A stretch of DNA of 64,000 nucleotides, taken from contig NC_079502.1 in NCBI RefSeq assembly GCF_030052815.1, forward strand, positions 34,216,050-34,280,049. The letters are read 5' to 3'. Below, piece after piece: positions 22,451-35,139 of this stretch; positions within the stretch are counted from its first letter, which is position 1; every line of letters starts with the position of its first letter. The translations under genes were made by a program, and so were the position numbers. This stretch comes from Hevea brasiliensis (Eukaryota; Streptophyta; Magnoliopsida; Malpighiales; Euphorbiaceae). The notes under the pieces are model-generated. The model was not told the DNA's origin and did no database searches. It saw only the letters and a list, made by a program, of their open reading frames with translations.

Positions 22451-23791
22451 CATAGTCCTTCAGGAACTCAATCCATCGCTTCTATCTAAGGTTGAGCTCC
22501 TTCTGGGTTGGCAAATATTTCAGACTTTTGTGGTATGTGTAAATGTAGCACTTTTCACCATACAAGTAGTGCCTCCATATCTTCAGTGCGAAGATAATTG
22601 CTGCAAGTTCTAGATCATGGGTAGGGTAATTCTGTTCATGTGGCCTTAGCTGCCTAGAAGCATAGGCGACCACCTTCCCTTCTTGCATCAATACACACCC
22701 TAACCCATTATGCGAGGCATCACTGTAGACCACAAAGTCATTTCTCGACACTGGCTATGTTAACACTGGTGCCTCTATTAACATAGCCTTCAACTTCTCA
22801 AAACTGGCCTGACACTTGTCATTCCAGTCAAATCTGACATTCTTGTGTAACAATTTGGTCATTGGAGCAGCTATTAAAGAAAATCCCTTCACAAATCTTC
22901 TATAATACCCAGCTAGCCCCAAGAAACTACTGACCTCAGTTGTATCTTCCATTCCATCACTGCTTCTATTTTCTTAGGATCCACTCTAATCCCATCAGCT
23001 GACACTATGTGTCCAAGGAATGCAATCTCATTTAACCAAAAGTCACACTTGGACAACTTAGCATACAGCTTCTTTTCTCTCAGGGTTTGCAGGACAATTC
23101 TCAAATGTTCATCATGTTCTTCCTTGGTCTTGGAATACACCAAAATATGATCAATAAATACCACTACAAACCGATTTAGATATGGATGGAAGATATGATT
23201 CATAAGGTCCATGAATGTTGCTGGTGCATTTGTTAGGCTAAAAGGCATCACTAGGAACTCATAATGCCCATACTGGGTCCTGAATGCAGTGTTTGACACA
23301 GCTGCATCCTTTACCCTGAACTGAGGATATCCTGATCTGAGATCAATTTTAGAAAATACTCCTGCTCCCTTCAACTGATCAAACAGATCATCAATTCTAG
23401 GCAATGGATACTTGTTCTTCACAGTCACTTTATTCAACAGCAGGTAATCGATGCAGAACCTCAAAGTCCCATCCTTCTTCTTTACAAACAGTACTGGAGC
23501 TCCCCATGGTGACACACTGAGGCGTATGAACCCCTTAACCAGTAACTCCTGCAATTGGATTTTCAGCTCCTTTAACTCAGTAGGTGCTATCCAATAAGGA
23601 GCAATAGAGATTGGTGCTGTACCTAGCAGTATCTCAATAGCAAATTTGACTTTCCTTTCTAGTGGTAAGCCAGGAAATTCTTTAGGGAACACATCTGGGA
23701 AGTCTCTTAATGTGGGTATATCATATAGATCTGGCTTAGCCTGCCTAGTATCCACCACATATGCTAGGTAGGTTTCATAGCCTTTTCTCAT
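22451..23791 (-). pseudogene. pol: Reverse transcriptase and RNase H of element B
   Basis: Minus strand. RT motifs in order are [74 protein letters not shown] and [10 protein letters not shown]. The catalytic FIDD box is FIDH; the second Asp codon at 23148-23150 now encodes His. RNase H ([35 protein letters not shown]) follows after a frame change near 22930 and a stop near 22752. A further stop precedes the WIEFLKDYD connection region. The protein is inactive. Confidence 0.92.
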
Positions 23792-25464
23792 CAGTTTTCT
23801 TGCAACTGTGGCTGAGATGACATTTGATAAGAAAGATCCTTTCCCCTACAACTGTAATCTCATTACCCTTAGGAGTTTTCAAGGAAATTCTCTTCAATTT
23901 ACAATGAACCATTGCTTGATGACGTGACAACCATTCCATTCCCAAAATCACGTCAAACTCATGGAAAGGCAATTCAATCAGGTCTGCCAAGAATTCATAC
24001 CCCTGAATCCTTAACGGGTAACCTTTGTACACCTTGTTCACCACTACACTGTGGCCTAATGGATTAGTGACCAGAATGTCTTGGTCACTCTCCCCTACTA
24101 GTATCCCCCTTTCTACGGGTAGATTGATGCAGATGTATGAATGAGTGGATCCTGGATCCACCAATGCATCCACAGATGTATTGTAGAGGGAGAACATACC
24201 CCTGATGATGTCCGGGGCATCTTGCTCCTCCTGAGCTCTCATGGCATAAGCTCTGGCAGGTGCTCTGACATCTGGCCTCTCAGCAGGCTCAGATGCAGGT
24301 CTCTGTGATGGACCAACTGCCTCAGATTTACCGAACTTCCTACCCCTTTGAGGTGCAGGGGCAGGTCTATCTGCTTGTGCTAGAGCAGTTGTGGCAGTTC
24401 TGCGTGGACAGTTCTTTAACTGATGCTTTGTCGACCCACACCTTAAGCAGGCACCCGTCACTCTCCAACACTCCCCCTTATACCTTTTCAGGTAGTATGG
24501 ACAAGCAGAAGATGCTGGGGTTGGTCCCCTGAACACCGTCCCTAGAGAGCTACCCACTGATGGTGTGGACTAGCCTCTCCTAGGTGTGAACTATGGCCTG
24601 GGCCCCTGGGACTGACCTTGACCTTGAGGCTGACCTGAACTCTGAGCAGGTGGACCTTTGAACTTCTTCCCAAGTGCAGGAGATGAGCTAGACTGACCCG
24701 GGCCCTTCTTCTGCTGTCTCTCTCTCCTGATCTGCTCACTTGTTCTGACCTTCTCAAATTTTACTACAGCTTCCACTAACTTGGTGAAGTCTGTGATTCC
24801 TAAGGCAGTGATCATTATCTTTATGTTGTCATTTAGCCCCTCTTCGAATCTTTTACACCTCTCGGCCTCATTAAGGACTATCCCCTTCCATAATGGCTTA
24901 ATCTAATAAATTTTTTTTCATGCTCTGCCACTGTCAGTTGTCTCTGTCTCTGGTTAATGAATTCTCTTCTTCTCTCTTCCAGATATACACTACCTACATA
25001 CTTCTTTTTGAAATCTGAGAGGAAGAAGTCCTAGGTTATTAGTTCTAGCTGCACTTTACTGGACACTATATCCCACCATTGATATGCATCATCTTGCAGT
25101 AAAGATACAGCAGCTTCTAAGTTTTGCTCTGGAGTGCAGTGGACTTGTTTTAAAACCCTTCCTGTTCTGTTCAACCAGTTCTCAGCTGCAACAAAATCAT
25201 CTTTTCTCTTGCCAAAAAAATCCACTACTCTAAATTTTCTCAGTTTTTCCAGATGGGATTTTTGCTATAGAGGTGGTGGTGGTGGCATTACCCTGCCATT
25301 TGTCTGAAAAACTCGACCATTTGCTGGAACATGGCCTGTGGAGGCTGAGCAGGCTCTGCTGGAGCTAGTGGAGCAGGTTCTCCCCTACCCCCAGTCTCAG
25401 CTACTGCAGGTGGAGCATGAATCTCCACTTCCTCCTCAACTACCCTCTATGACATGGGTTCCAT
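23775..25464 (-). pseudogene. gag: gag and protease of element B
   Basis: Minus strand. The likely ATG is at 25464-25462, with an amber stop at codon 6 (25447-25449). The capsid region contains NWLNRTGRVLKQVHCTPEQNLEAAVSLLQDDAYQWW. The nucleocapsid has a CCHC knuckle (CLRCGSTKHQLKNC) near 24410-24450. Protease follows in the frame ending at 23775, with the active site [11 protein letters not shown] near 24150 and the FDVILGMEWLS motif. At least one stop (Trp to TAG in the 'ITWDFF' motif near 25033) and several frameshifts break the capsid part. The protease frame itself is open for 260 codons. Confidence 0.88.
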
Positions 25465-25574
25465 ATCCTAATCAAAATAAGAAAACCAAACAGATCTGCA
25501 TTAGTGTCACCTCGACTCTTACAAATACAATGCATGGTATGGACTCGATCTAGACCCAGAAATACCTAAACCGT

Positions 25575-25587
25575 GCTCTGATAACAC
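25575..25587 (-). other. Primer binding site of element B
   Basis: Plus strand GCTCTGATAACAC is the reverse complement of TGGTATCAGAGC with one mismatch, four bases inside the 5' LTR end. Confidence 0.8.
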
Positions 25588-26282
25588 TAAATGTGACACC
25601 CCTTACCCATCTATAGTGTGGCCGAGCAAGATATGCCACACAATGTACCGGAACACCCAATTTTATCTCAATTATTTTTATCCTTCCTTAATTTATTTCT
25701 TCGTGGTTATAAAGTGCAATTTGTGAAATTTAAATCATTTAAGTCATTTATTGAAATTATAAATTCATTTGAGGTTCTGAAAATTTTATAGAAAATCCGG
25801 CAGAGTACCGACTAAAAATGGAGAAAATGGTTCTTCGGAACCTGTGAAAAACACTTCCAAAACATTCATCCATATTCTCAAACTCCAATAACCATCAATG
25901 TGGTGTCAACATTTTTCAACAATCATAACCATCTCAAGTTTTCAACATGAATCCACAATTTCATTCAGATCAAAATCAAATTTAATTTCACGAAGATATT
26001 CTCAAATTATATTAATTAATGAAATTTTACAAAATATGTACATCAACATATGATTACATAAATTTACTATTTACATGAGTTAATAATTTACAAATCACAA
26101 ACTACTACCTATTACAAAATGCAAAAACAAAATTTCAAAAGGAACCTAAAGGTCCTACCACTGATGCACTGCAGATGAGAGGTGACTCTGACTCTATGCA
26201 GATTTATGACCTCATCCAGTCTGTGGTTTGCTGGGCTCTCTATCAGTCTCTCTAGAACCTACGCGTGGCAAAAAACGACGTG

Positions 26283-26300
26283 CTAAGCAATAATGCTTAG
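26283..26300 (-). promoter_or_regulatory. Conserved LTR hairpin (B 5' LTR)
   Basis: CTAAGCA-ATAA-TGCTTAG, 7-bp stem, flanked by GGCACCA on the element-sense 5' side. Confidence 0.6.
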
Positions 26301-28593
26301 TGGTGCCAATAATAAAATAAAGAGAACTAAAAAGAAATAAATATGCAGTGTGTATATTGATGTCTCATGCAGACAAATTTTTGATAATTATTTGTAGTCT
26401 TATTTATTTGGTACTTGTTATATCCATTATTTCGTTAAATTTATAAACTTCCATTTTTGGTTGCCCAAGTAACATATACTAGATGACTGGACTGGATAAA
26501 TGGGTAAACTGACACTGAGTACCAAGTACCTCAGGCCTTCACACCATCGGTCACATATGTATCTCCCGATGTGCAACAGAATAGCTAATAAGCTGTAATA
26601 ATTATTAGGCACAAGGCCAAGTATCACCATAATATCAGAATGGCTAAAATCCATAAAATCACATAATGGCATAATGTCATGTGGAGTACTGCTAAACTGA
26701 ACCCTATTGGCATGCCAACATATCCAAAGCAATCTTACTAGGTGTACTAGGGCACAATACCAAGATATTGATTGAATTTTTATGCTTTACATGTAAGGTT
26801 ACTATTTATTTTACTATTTAGGTCAAATTATTGACTTTCCAATGCATAATAGCTAAATAAGTCCTAATCACATAAATTTACCACATTTTGGTTCCCAAAA
26901 GTGTTGGCATTAGTTGCCAATCCATACTTCTAACTAATGGTGAATAAATCAGAAATTTCAGTTTTGGGTGCTAGAGTTTACTATTCCATTAGGCCATTCT
27001 ATAGTGAGAATTTGGCCAAATGTTCTTCATCAAAGTTGTTCCTTATTATGTCTAATTATATTTCTTTTTTTGAATCACTCCATTTTGAGTTTTTTAGCTC
27101 GAGTTATGGCCTAAACACCATAACTGGCCGGATTACAATTTTTCCAGAATTTCTGGGCAAAATCAATTCTCTAGTTTTTGTACATTGATTGTAGGTCAGT
27201 TGTTAGACATGTTATAGTCAAAATTTGGGTTTGTTTTCTTCATAAAAGTTGTAGGTCTATATGTCAACTTTCTACTGGTAAAATTTCAGGTCAAATGGAC
27301 CTTTCTACACTGAGTTATGACCAAATGAATGAATAATATTCATTTAGTCATTTTTCAGGGACTGCATATTGGTCACCCGGATTAGGTCAATTTTTAGAGC
27401 CACTTGGGTTGGTTTTCTAGGCAGGGTTCCCCCACCAATATTGTAGCATTATGTATCTAGTTTCACCTCTAATTGGCCTTGCACCAATTAGAGCTACACA
27501 AGTTCAGTTAAGGCTCTCCAAACACACTGGACTCCAAGAGTCTAGACTGCAGCATACAAGGTAGCCTACCCTTTCCAACATTCAATGACTCAATTCACTT
27601 CATATTCAGTTTAAAGCTTACCAAATGGTCACTATTTGACAATTAAAATGTTCCTACACCATTATAAGAGCAAAACCTCAATTTACTCAAAACCCTAAAT
27701 TCTCAATTTCTCTATTCTTCCATTAACTTACAATTTAATGCACTAAATGTTAAGTTCATATCAAGGGCAGCTTATATACTCATTTAATCCAAAAAAAATC
27801 ATCAAGACCCTAATAAGTTTATGGCTGCTGAAATTTGTAAAAATTCAACCATGTAAAATTTATTTAAATTAGCTAAATTTCACTCTCAATTCATGTTCTC
27901 CATGATGTATACACAAAATAATTAAGATTAATTGGCACTAACCTTGATTTAGCTAATTCCCAAGTTTGCAAAACCCTCTTTTTCCTTCTTCTTTTTGCTG
28001 GTTAGAGAGAGTTTAAGGGGTGAGGAAGAGATTTTGTGAAGCAAGTTTAAAATTTGATGGTGGTTTATCAAAAATTTCTACGGAGAAGTTTTGATCAACA
28101 ATGGTGGGAGGAAGAGAGAGGAAGTAGCCGGTTGAAATGGAAGATGGTAGCAGATTTGTGTTTGTTTTTACTTCATTTTAGTTGTATTTATCTCATTTTA
28201 ATTGGTTTGTCAATTTCTAATTGGTGGAAAGCTTCTTAGTGATGTCATCCTATGTCATAAATCCAATTTAATTCTATTTTCTTTTTACTTTGTGTTCTTA
28301 TTTTCATTTCTCATTTTTAATTACACTTCTAACAATATTTATTCATTTTTTAGATCATAATAATTATTTACTTAACTGGACAAGTCGGCCAAAAATCATC
28401 TCTGAAGAAGAAATGACCAAAATGCCCTTCGTTTGGCTTATTGAGCGAAAATAGTGTGTACCGATCTAAAAATTTTTCTAAGCATTTTCTTGGCATTCTA
28501 ATGCCATAGAAACCTCAATAACTCTTCTCTGAAGTCTGAAAAATTATTTTATGAATTTTCTCCTGGGTTTAAGGCTTCTAGTTGCGAAGACCG

Positions 28594-28642
28594 CAACTTC
28601 CCACTGGGTTACCCATCGCGAGGGCACCAGCTCATTTAACTT
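28594..28642 (-). promoter_or_regulatory. 5S-rRNA-like block in the B 5' LTR
   Basis: Reverse complement: AAGTTAAATGAGC, GCGATGGGTAACC, GGGAAGTTG; 169 bases from the LTR 5' end. Confidence 0.5.
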
Positions 28643-28816
28643 GGTTGTATTTTATTTCTAAAATTTTTTCTAAATTTTTCTTACTATTATTTGAGTTAAT
28701 TATGGCTCTTCTCTTTAGTTTAAATGTTTTTCTAGACGTTGTAGCTGTCCGGACCGACACCGGTCACCTGAACAGTAGAATGTATAGAATTACTATAGTG
28801 AGGGTGTTACAAGTAA

Positions 28817-29165
28817 TAGTATTAAGTCCAAGACTAGCTTATTCTCCACAACTAAATCAATATACATCACCCTCATTAGAAACCACAAAGGTCATGTAAT
28901 CCCCCTTAGGAATATGAACAGCTTTGACCTTGCTTGATGCTTCCACAAGCTTAGGAATTGAGTCACACTCTTCATTCCCATGACCCAAGCACACATAACA
29001 TCCCCAACCCTATGTGCAAACTCGTCCATCTCGCCCTACCACAGCTACATGTGAAGCACCAACTACAACCACCATGGGTTGAAGGTTCAAAAGTTGAGAT
29101 TGTTCAACTAATTGAGGATACTTCACATTAGTTCTTGATCGATGACCTAAAGCTGCATCCAACAA
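28817..29165 (-). pseudogene. RCC1-repeat gene fragment (possible host-gene remnant)
   Basis: In one minus-strand frame, with three or four stops, this reads like RCC1 (seven-bladed propeller) repeats: ALGHRSRTN, ASHVAVVGRDGRVCT, GWGCYVCLGHGNEECDSIPKLVEA, KVKAVHIPKGDYMTFVVSNEGDVY and FSCGE. The spacing G-W-G...LGHG...G-D-Y-T-F-V-V...G-D-V-Y is the RCC1 signature. Such proteins act in chromatin or organelle functions in plants; which family member this is cannot be told. The frame continues across element B at 16436, showing that B inserted into an exon. Toward 29165 it ends in what looks like intron sequence. It is a pseudogene or a gene broken by the insertion. Confidence 0.7.
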
Positions 29166-29362
29166 AGTACAATGGCTTGATATTCATATAAAACATAATT
29201 GCACATAAATTAGAAAAAATATCAATTGTTATAACCAATTAATTAGTAATCATGTTCATAAAGCCACAAAAGATAATAATAGTTCAAGATTTAAAAAATT
29301 AAAAAAAAAACCATAGAAATACCAATGAAATGAAGACTACATTCATTTCTAAAAAGGATAAA
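29166..29362. other. AT-rich sequence, probably intron of the RCC1-like gene
   Basis: No coding similarity seen. The last five bases, ATAAA at 29358-29362, should be the left target duplication of the tandem array; the right copy is outside the window. Confidence 0.4.
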
Positions 29363-29956
29363 TGTAACACCCCTCACCCACCTAAAGTGTAGTCGAGCAA
29401 GGTATGCCTCATTCAGTGCCAGAGCACCCTATCTTATCCTGACGTGTCCATTATTAATTTTTTTTTTTAAACTTTGTAGAAAACATGTGGTGATAAATTT
29501 TTTTTTTATCACAATTTATCTTTGTGGAAACCCGGGCAGAGCCTCTTCTGTTTTATTAGCATCCGGCGGGTTCTAATAGTTACTTGTTAAAAATAATTTC
29601 ATATCATATATGTTCTATTCATCTTGTCATATAACATATCATATCATATCTGCTCATTCAATTTCAAGAAAATAATATTTTTCATTCATTCATTCATATG
29701 GAAATTATACACAAAAGTTGATAAGCTTATTTTACAGTCTCAAAAATATAAATACAATTTATTACATCATCAGCTATAATTACATGAATCAAAATACTAG
29801 TCTATACATGGGCCCTACCAAAATATTATAACTGATGAGGTAACTCTGGATTCTGAACTCTGGACTGTAGCAGATTTGGACAACTGTAATCAAAGTACTA
29901 CTATGGCAGCTGCTGTGTCTGTTCTCCAGCACCTACGCGATGGAAAATCCAACACG

Positions 29957-29973
29957 CTAAGCAAATTGCTTAG
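29957..29973 (-). promoter_or_regulatory. Conserved LTR hairpin (array LTR1)
   Basis: CTAAGCAA-A-TTGCTTAG with 8-base arms. The neighbouring block ATGGAAAATCCAA forms the second stem (TGGA/TCCA within GCG...CGC context). The same pair is at 34996-35012 in LTR2. Confidence 0.65.
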
Positions 29974-30546
29974 TGGTGCATAATTTTAAAGAATAATAAC
30001 TAAATAATTAAAAGTAATAGCTCTATGTAGAATTTTGCACTTCTAGCTCAATTATATATTTTATTGTACTTTGGGAATAATTTACTTATCAGGATCTTAT
30101 CGTGCAAATATTTCATTTTCAGTCTCATTAAACTCATATAAGTGAAATTGTCATCAATTCTAAGACATTTATAAATTTTCTACACTTTGGGAATAGTTAG
30201 ATTTAACAGTATCTTTTCTGTTCATTTCTTATATAGTCTAAGTCATTTATGACTTTTCTGTACTTTGGAACTAAATTAATTATCAATATTTTACCCATTC
30301 ATTGGTTTTATTCTCAGTCTTTTAAAATTGTATCAATGTCCAAGTAACCTATAATAGACTATAACGCTAGATACATGGGAGTATACTGGTTAGACAACCG
30401 TATGTCTGTCTAGTATACATCTGTAATGTCAGGCACAAGGCCAGTGGGCAGGCTGTTGAAGCCAGAAATACAATTATGCATAATGGCATCTATCATGTTA
30501 GGTACAAGGCCAGTGGGCTGGTATAAAACCTGTAGATCAATGATTA

Positions 30547-30640
30547 TCCATGTAGGCTTATTCATGTGGGCTTATTCATGTAGGCCTATCTATGTAGGCT
30601 TATTCATGCAGGCCGATCTATGTAGGCTTATTCATGTAGG
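30547..30640. repeat. 14-bp minisatellite in LTR1
   Basis: About seven imperfect copies of a unit like TTCATGTAGGCTTA / TCTATGTAGGCCTA. Confidence 0.85.
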
Positions 30641-33600
30641 TAGTACTGCTATCTCTATTTCCTAATTGGTATACCAATCGATCCAACTATATATATATGC
30701 CTAGGTTTACTGTGGGCAATTAAGCATTAATAATTATTTATCTAAATTTTCATGTTCATGTATTGTGGGAAAGTGAGTCACACATTTCTATTTTATGTAA
30801 TTTAGTGTATAATGATAATAGAATTTTCATGTCAATGTCCAGTGGGAAAGTGAATCCCACATACCCATTTCATGTAATTTAGCATGTAGTGACTTATTAG
30901 GGATAAGTCAATAAGTTATTTCAAGAACTTTTCTTTAGGTTCAGCTTTACTGTCATGTTTTTACATATCAAGTTGAGCAACTTGTGGCTACTATTTGGCC
31001 ACACTTCCTCAATGGAAGTTGTTCCTCTATGTCTTGTCTTTATTTTTCTTTTTGAATAACGTCATTTGGATTTGTATAACTCAAGTTATGGTCAAATAAC
31101 CATAACTAGGTCAATTCTGAATTTTGGTTCCCTTACTAGGCAGTTTTGATAATATACTTTTCCAATCTTGTTTGAGTAGGTTGCTACCATATTTAGGTCT
31201 ACTATTCTTCATAGAATATGTTGCCCTATACCTTATGGTCACTTAGAATTTTTGATGGTGATTTTTCAAGTCTTGTAAAATTATTTATAGTCAAATTATT
31301 GACTTGGACTCAAGTGTCTTGTAGTAACAGGATTTCAATTAGGTCAGTAGCTTTGACCCAATATTTAAGCTTCTTACATTCATAAGTTGAGGAAAATGTC
31401 TAAAACAGAGTTAAAGGTCTGTTTCCTAGCTTTCCAGAATGGTATGGCTTATTTCAATTGAAAATTTCTAGTGGGAGATATGCTTAAGACACTATTCTGG
31501 AGTTAATGGTCTTTTATACCATTTCCTGAATTTGTATACCAAATTAATCAAGCTAATTGACCTAGTTCCCTTAATTTCTTTGTTTTGGTCAAAATACCAT
31601 TATTGTAGGCCTATGTCTTCTTGAAATTTTGGCACTACTTTTAGGGCATTTGGAGTTCTATGGACAAAGTTATGGTCTCTTTACCAAAACTGGTCAGTTT
31701 GAATAGACAAAGGCAATTCTGGGAAGTTTTCATTCTGGACAGTTTTGGTAACCCAAATTTGGCAAGTAATTTGACTTGGTTAATGGCATTTCTGGGCTTT
31801 GATGTCTTCACAAGATTTGTAGCCCTATGTCTAAGCTTTCCAATGGTATATATTTTAGGTCATTTGGACCTGTCTACAGTGAGATATGACCAAATGAATG
31901 AACACTATTCATTTGATCATTTTCTAGGTTCACTAAATGACAATCCGGATTAGGTAAACTTTTGGTCACTTTTTAGACAGAATTGGGACATGATTTCTAA
32001 TTGTCCTCATACCAATTGGAGTCACACAAGGTTAATTATAACTCAATTCACACACTGTTTTCAACAATTTCACAACCTGCAAGAAAATTACACTCCTAAT
32101 ATTCATTTCTCCATCTCCTAAACTTCAAATAGCATACATGGCACTTCTAAATATCATCAGTAATCTCAATACAATCAATTTGTAGTAGTATATACAAGTC
32201 TATAATAGTCAGTTCAAAACCCTGCTTCAAATGGTCAAATTCAATAACAATATGCACATGAAACAATTGCTAACGCATGTAACTTCAACTATCAATATCT
32301 AATTCACTTCCCTATATCCATGAACACCATTAATCATCATTTAATTCATGAAATTATCCATCTCCTAAGTTCCTCAAGGGTACCATATTTGGGCAGTTTC
32401 AATAGTCCCTCACAATTTACTCAAAGCCCTAATCCAAATGGTCAAAGTCAATAATATATATGCAAGTAAATTGTAATACTCTTAATCACCTTACTCAACA
32501 TCACTAATCACCCTTTTTCATGTACAATTTAATCAATATCCATGCTTATCAAGGCTGCCCAAAATTTAACAATTACACAAGCCTTACCAAATTCAGGTAA
32601 TTACACATAAAGTCTCCAAATTAAAATCAAAACCCTAACTCAATTTGTCAAACCTCAAACTTATAATGCAATTAATTTCTAAAATATATAATTACTTTAA
32701 TCTACATCACAAATCATCACTTACGTACATGAATTAACCAAATTCTCATGGAAATCAAGGCTGCCCAAAATGAGGCAATTAAATAAGTCTTCAATAATTA
32801 TTTTAAACCCCAATTCAAATTAGTCAACCTCAAACTTACAGATACCATTAAATTCTAATACATGTAACTACTTAATCAACCTTACTAATCATCAATTACA
32901 TGTAAGAATCTATCAAACTCCTAAGCTTTTCATGGCTTCCGAATTCATAGCTCCGCAAATACTCATCAATTTTCTCAATTTTTCTTAGCAAATCAACTCA
33001 TCCAAAGCTCTAAACAAGAATTAATGAAGGAAAATGGGAAGTTTAAGCGCTAACCTTTTCTTGAGTTTGTTAAAACTTCACCAAATCCTTCTCTTTTTGC
33101 TACCTATATCTTTCCCAAGATGTGTGGACAATTTCTTGTGAAGGAACTGGTGGAAATCATGGTGAGATTGATGGGATTTCTAAGCTTGCATGAAGGTACT
33201 TCAATGGAGGAATTAGGGAATTTCAATTCGGCCAAGGGAGGAAGGTTGAAGAAGATGGATTTGGTTAGTGGGAAATTCTATCCACTATGGCCTTTTATAC
33301 CCCACTAATTAATTAAATATTAATTAAAATAATTAAGTTTTGATATTTCTAATTATACCCTCCATTTTCCCTTAATTACACTATATGTATAATTTCATCT
33401 ATTTATGGGGTTTTAAAAATTTAATATCATTTATTTTTAATGGAAATTTAGGTCAAAAGCCAACTCTAGATGTCAAATGACCAAAATGCCCCTCTTCGGG
33501 TTGTATTTCAAATTTTTTGGTAATATGGATTAAATTCTGAATTCGTCGATTCCTTTAATTTTCATTTTTATCTATACCGATTCACTAAAGTTTCTTTGAC

Positions 33601-33700
33601 ATTTTCAATGTCATTTGTACTTCAATAAACCTTTAATTCGATCTCAAAATTTATTTTCTAGGGTTCCCCTTGGTCCTAGGGTCGACAATTGTCTTCTTCG

Positions 33701-33749
33701 TAACTTTCCGGTGCGATCAACCATCGCTATGGTTCTGGCTCATTTAACC
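33701..33749 (-). promoter_or_regulatory. 5S-rRNA-like block in LTR1
   Basis: Reverse complement: GGTTAAATGAGCC, GCGATGGTTGATC, GGAAAGTTACG; 181 bases from the LTR 5' end. Slightly more decayed than in LTR2. Confidence 0.45.
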
Positions 33750-33930
33750 TAGTTGCATTTCCTTTCTTTTATTTTCTCATAATTTTTCTTGTATTTTCTT
33801 ATCATGTATTCCATCATTTTATGTCTTCTCACTATCATTTAAGTGTAGTTCTAGACATCCTAACTTTCTGGACAGACATTAGTCGTCAGAATAGTAGAAA
33901 GTATGGACTACCGATGGTGAGGGCGTTACA

Positions 33931-34412
33931 ATTCTTCCCTTCTAAAAAAAATTTCGTCCTCGAAATTTACCCAGTGTAACTAATTGAGGAACCGTTATCT
34001 CCTTTTCTTTCCACTTTTTTTGGTTATAATACTTCACTTTCTCTTTAATATGTCTTATTAGTCCTAGTTTTACAATCTTATCCTCATTTCGATTTACTAT
34101 CGGAAATATGTAGCTCTATACAATAGTTCCAAGTTGGTACAGTAATCTATAGTTTATAGCACAAACATCGAGAACATTGTGTAGTTACCACGGTATATCC
34201 CAATAGATCAGATTTTTCCTATACTTATCCTTTTTGAATCTATGACTTTCTGTGGACTAAGATCCATACCTTAACCTAAAATAACCAGAGAAAACAGATC
34301 TACATTAGTGTCACCTCGACTCTATTTAAAGGCCCATGCATATGATGCAAACTATTTCTTTTAATCTATCTAGGTCTAGAATGACCTAAACTTTTGCTCT
34401 AATACCACTAAA
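33931..34412 (-). other. Interior 1 of the tandem array (482 bp, non-coding)
   Basis: Contains a purine-rich tract (seen as CTTCCCTTCT on the plus strand) next to LTR1, then the decayed end-of-pol motif (TTTCGTCCTCGAAATTTACC). The primer site is at 34396-34407 (GCTCTAATACCA on the plus strand, one mismatch to tRNA-iMet) next to LTR2. The leader near the primer site matches that of element A (GTGACACTAATG-AGATCTGTT). Nothing between resembles gag or pol. Confidence 0.85.
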
Positions 34413-35139
34413 TGTAACATCCCTCACTCGTCTACAGTGTAGCCGAGCAAGGTGTGCCACATTCAGTGCCAGAGCACCCTATCTTATCTTGTCATGTCCA
34501 TTGTTAATTTTTTTTAAACTTTGTAGAAAACATGCGGTAATATTTTTTTTTTATCACAATTTATCTCTTTGGAAACTTGGCCAGAGCCTTCTCTATTTTA
34601 TCGGCATCTGACGGGTTCTAATAGTTACCTGTCAAAAATAATTTCATATCATATCTGTTCTATTTATCTTGTCATATAACATATCATATCATATCTGTTC
34701 ATTTAATTTGAAGAAAATAATATTTTTCATTCATTCGTTCATATGGAAATTATACACAAAAAGTCCATAAGCCTATTTTACAGTCTCAAAAATATTAATA
34801 CAATTTATTACATCATCAACTATAATTACATGAACCAAAATACTACTCTATATATAGGCCCTACCAAAATATTATAACTGATGAGGTGACTCTGGACTCT
34901 GGCTTGTAGAAGATCTGGACAACTATAATCAGAGTACTACTGTGGCAGCTACTGTGTCTTGTCTCCAGTACCTACGCGATGGAAAATCCAACGCGCTAAG
35001 CAAATTGCTTAGCGGTCCATAATTTTAAAGAATGATAAGTGAATAATTAAAAGTAATAGCTCTATGTAGAATTTTGCACTTCTAGCTCAATTATATATTT
35101 TATTGCACTTTGGGAATAATTTACTTATCAGGATCTTAT
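34413..35139 (-). repeat. LTR2 of the tandem array, part left of Copia element E
   Basis: Matches the start of LTR1 from 29363. Interrupted at the CTTAT duplication (35135-35139) and continued at 44671. Confidence 0.92.

Larger units (their letters stand above)
16437..28811 (-). mobile_element. Gypsy element B (Tekay/Del-like chromovirus), TSD AGTAA
   Basis: A 12.4-kb element on the minus strand bounded by TGTGACACC (left) and GTGTTACA (right), with perfect AGTAA duplications at 16432-16436 and 28812-28816. In transcript order it contains the 5' LTR (25592-28811), primer site, gag, protease, RT, RNase H, integrase with an intron-like insert, chromodomain, polypurine tract and the 3' LTR (16437-19644). 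A 1.1-kb direct tandem duplication across the chromodomain/LTR border adds a second polypurine tract and a partial LTR. Many stops and frameshifts make it defective. It is inserted in an RCC1-like exon. Confidence 0.95.
25592..28811 (-). repeat. 5' LTR of element B (right end)
   Basis: A 3220-bp LTR ending at the AGTAA duplication. It is the same family as the solo LTR at 2912 and LTR H. Confidence 0.93.
29363..33930 (-). repeat. LTR1 of the tandem array
   Basis: 4568 bp, plus-strand ends TGTAACACCCCTCACCC and GGGCGTTACA. It contains GGC/GCC palindromes near 30430-30520, a 14-bp minisatellite at 30547-30640 and a conserved hairpin at 29957-29973. The short frame at 33120-33308 is repeated in LTR2 but matches nothing I recognise. 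Confidence 0.92.

Noticed and set aside
33120..33308. A 62-codon frame repeated at 47784-47972
   Set aside because: It is conserved only because both are copies of one LTR. No known protein, and its place in the LTR does not suggest translation.
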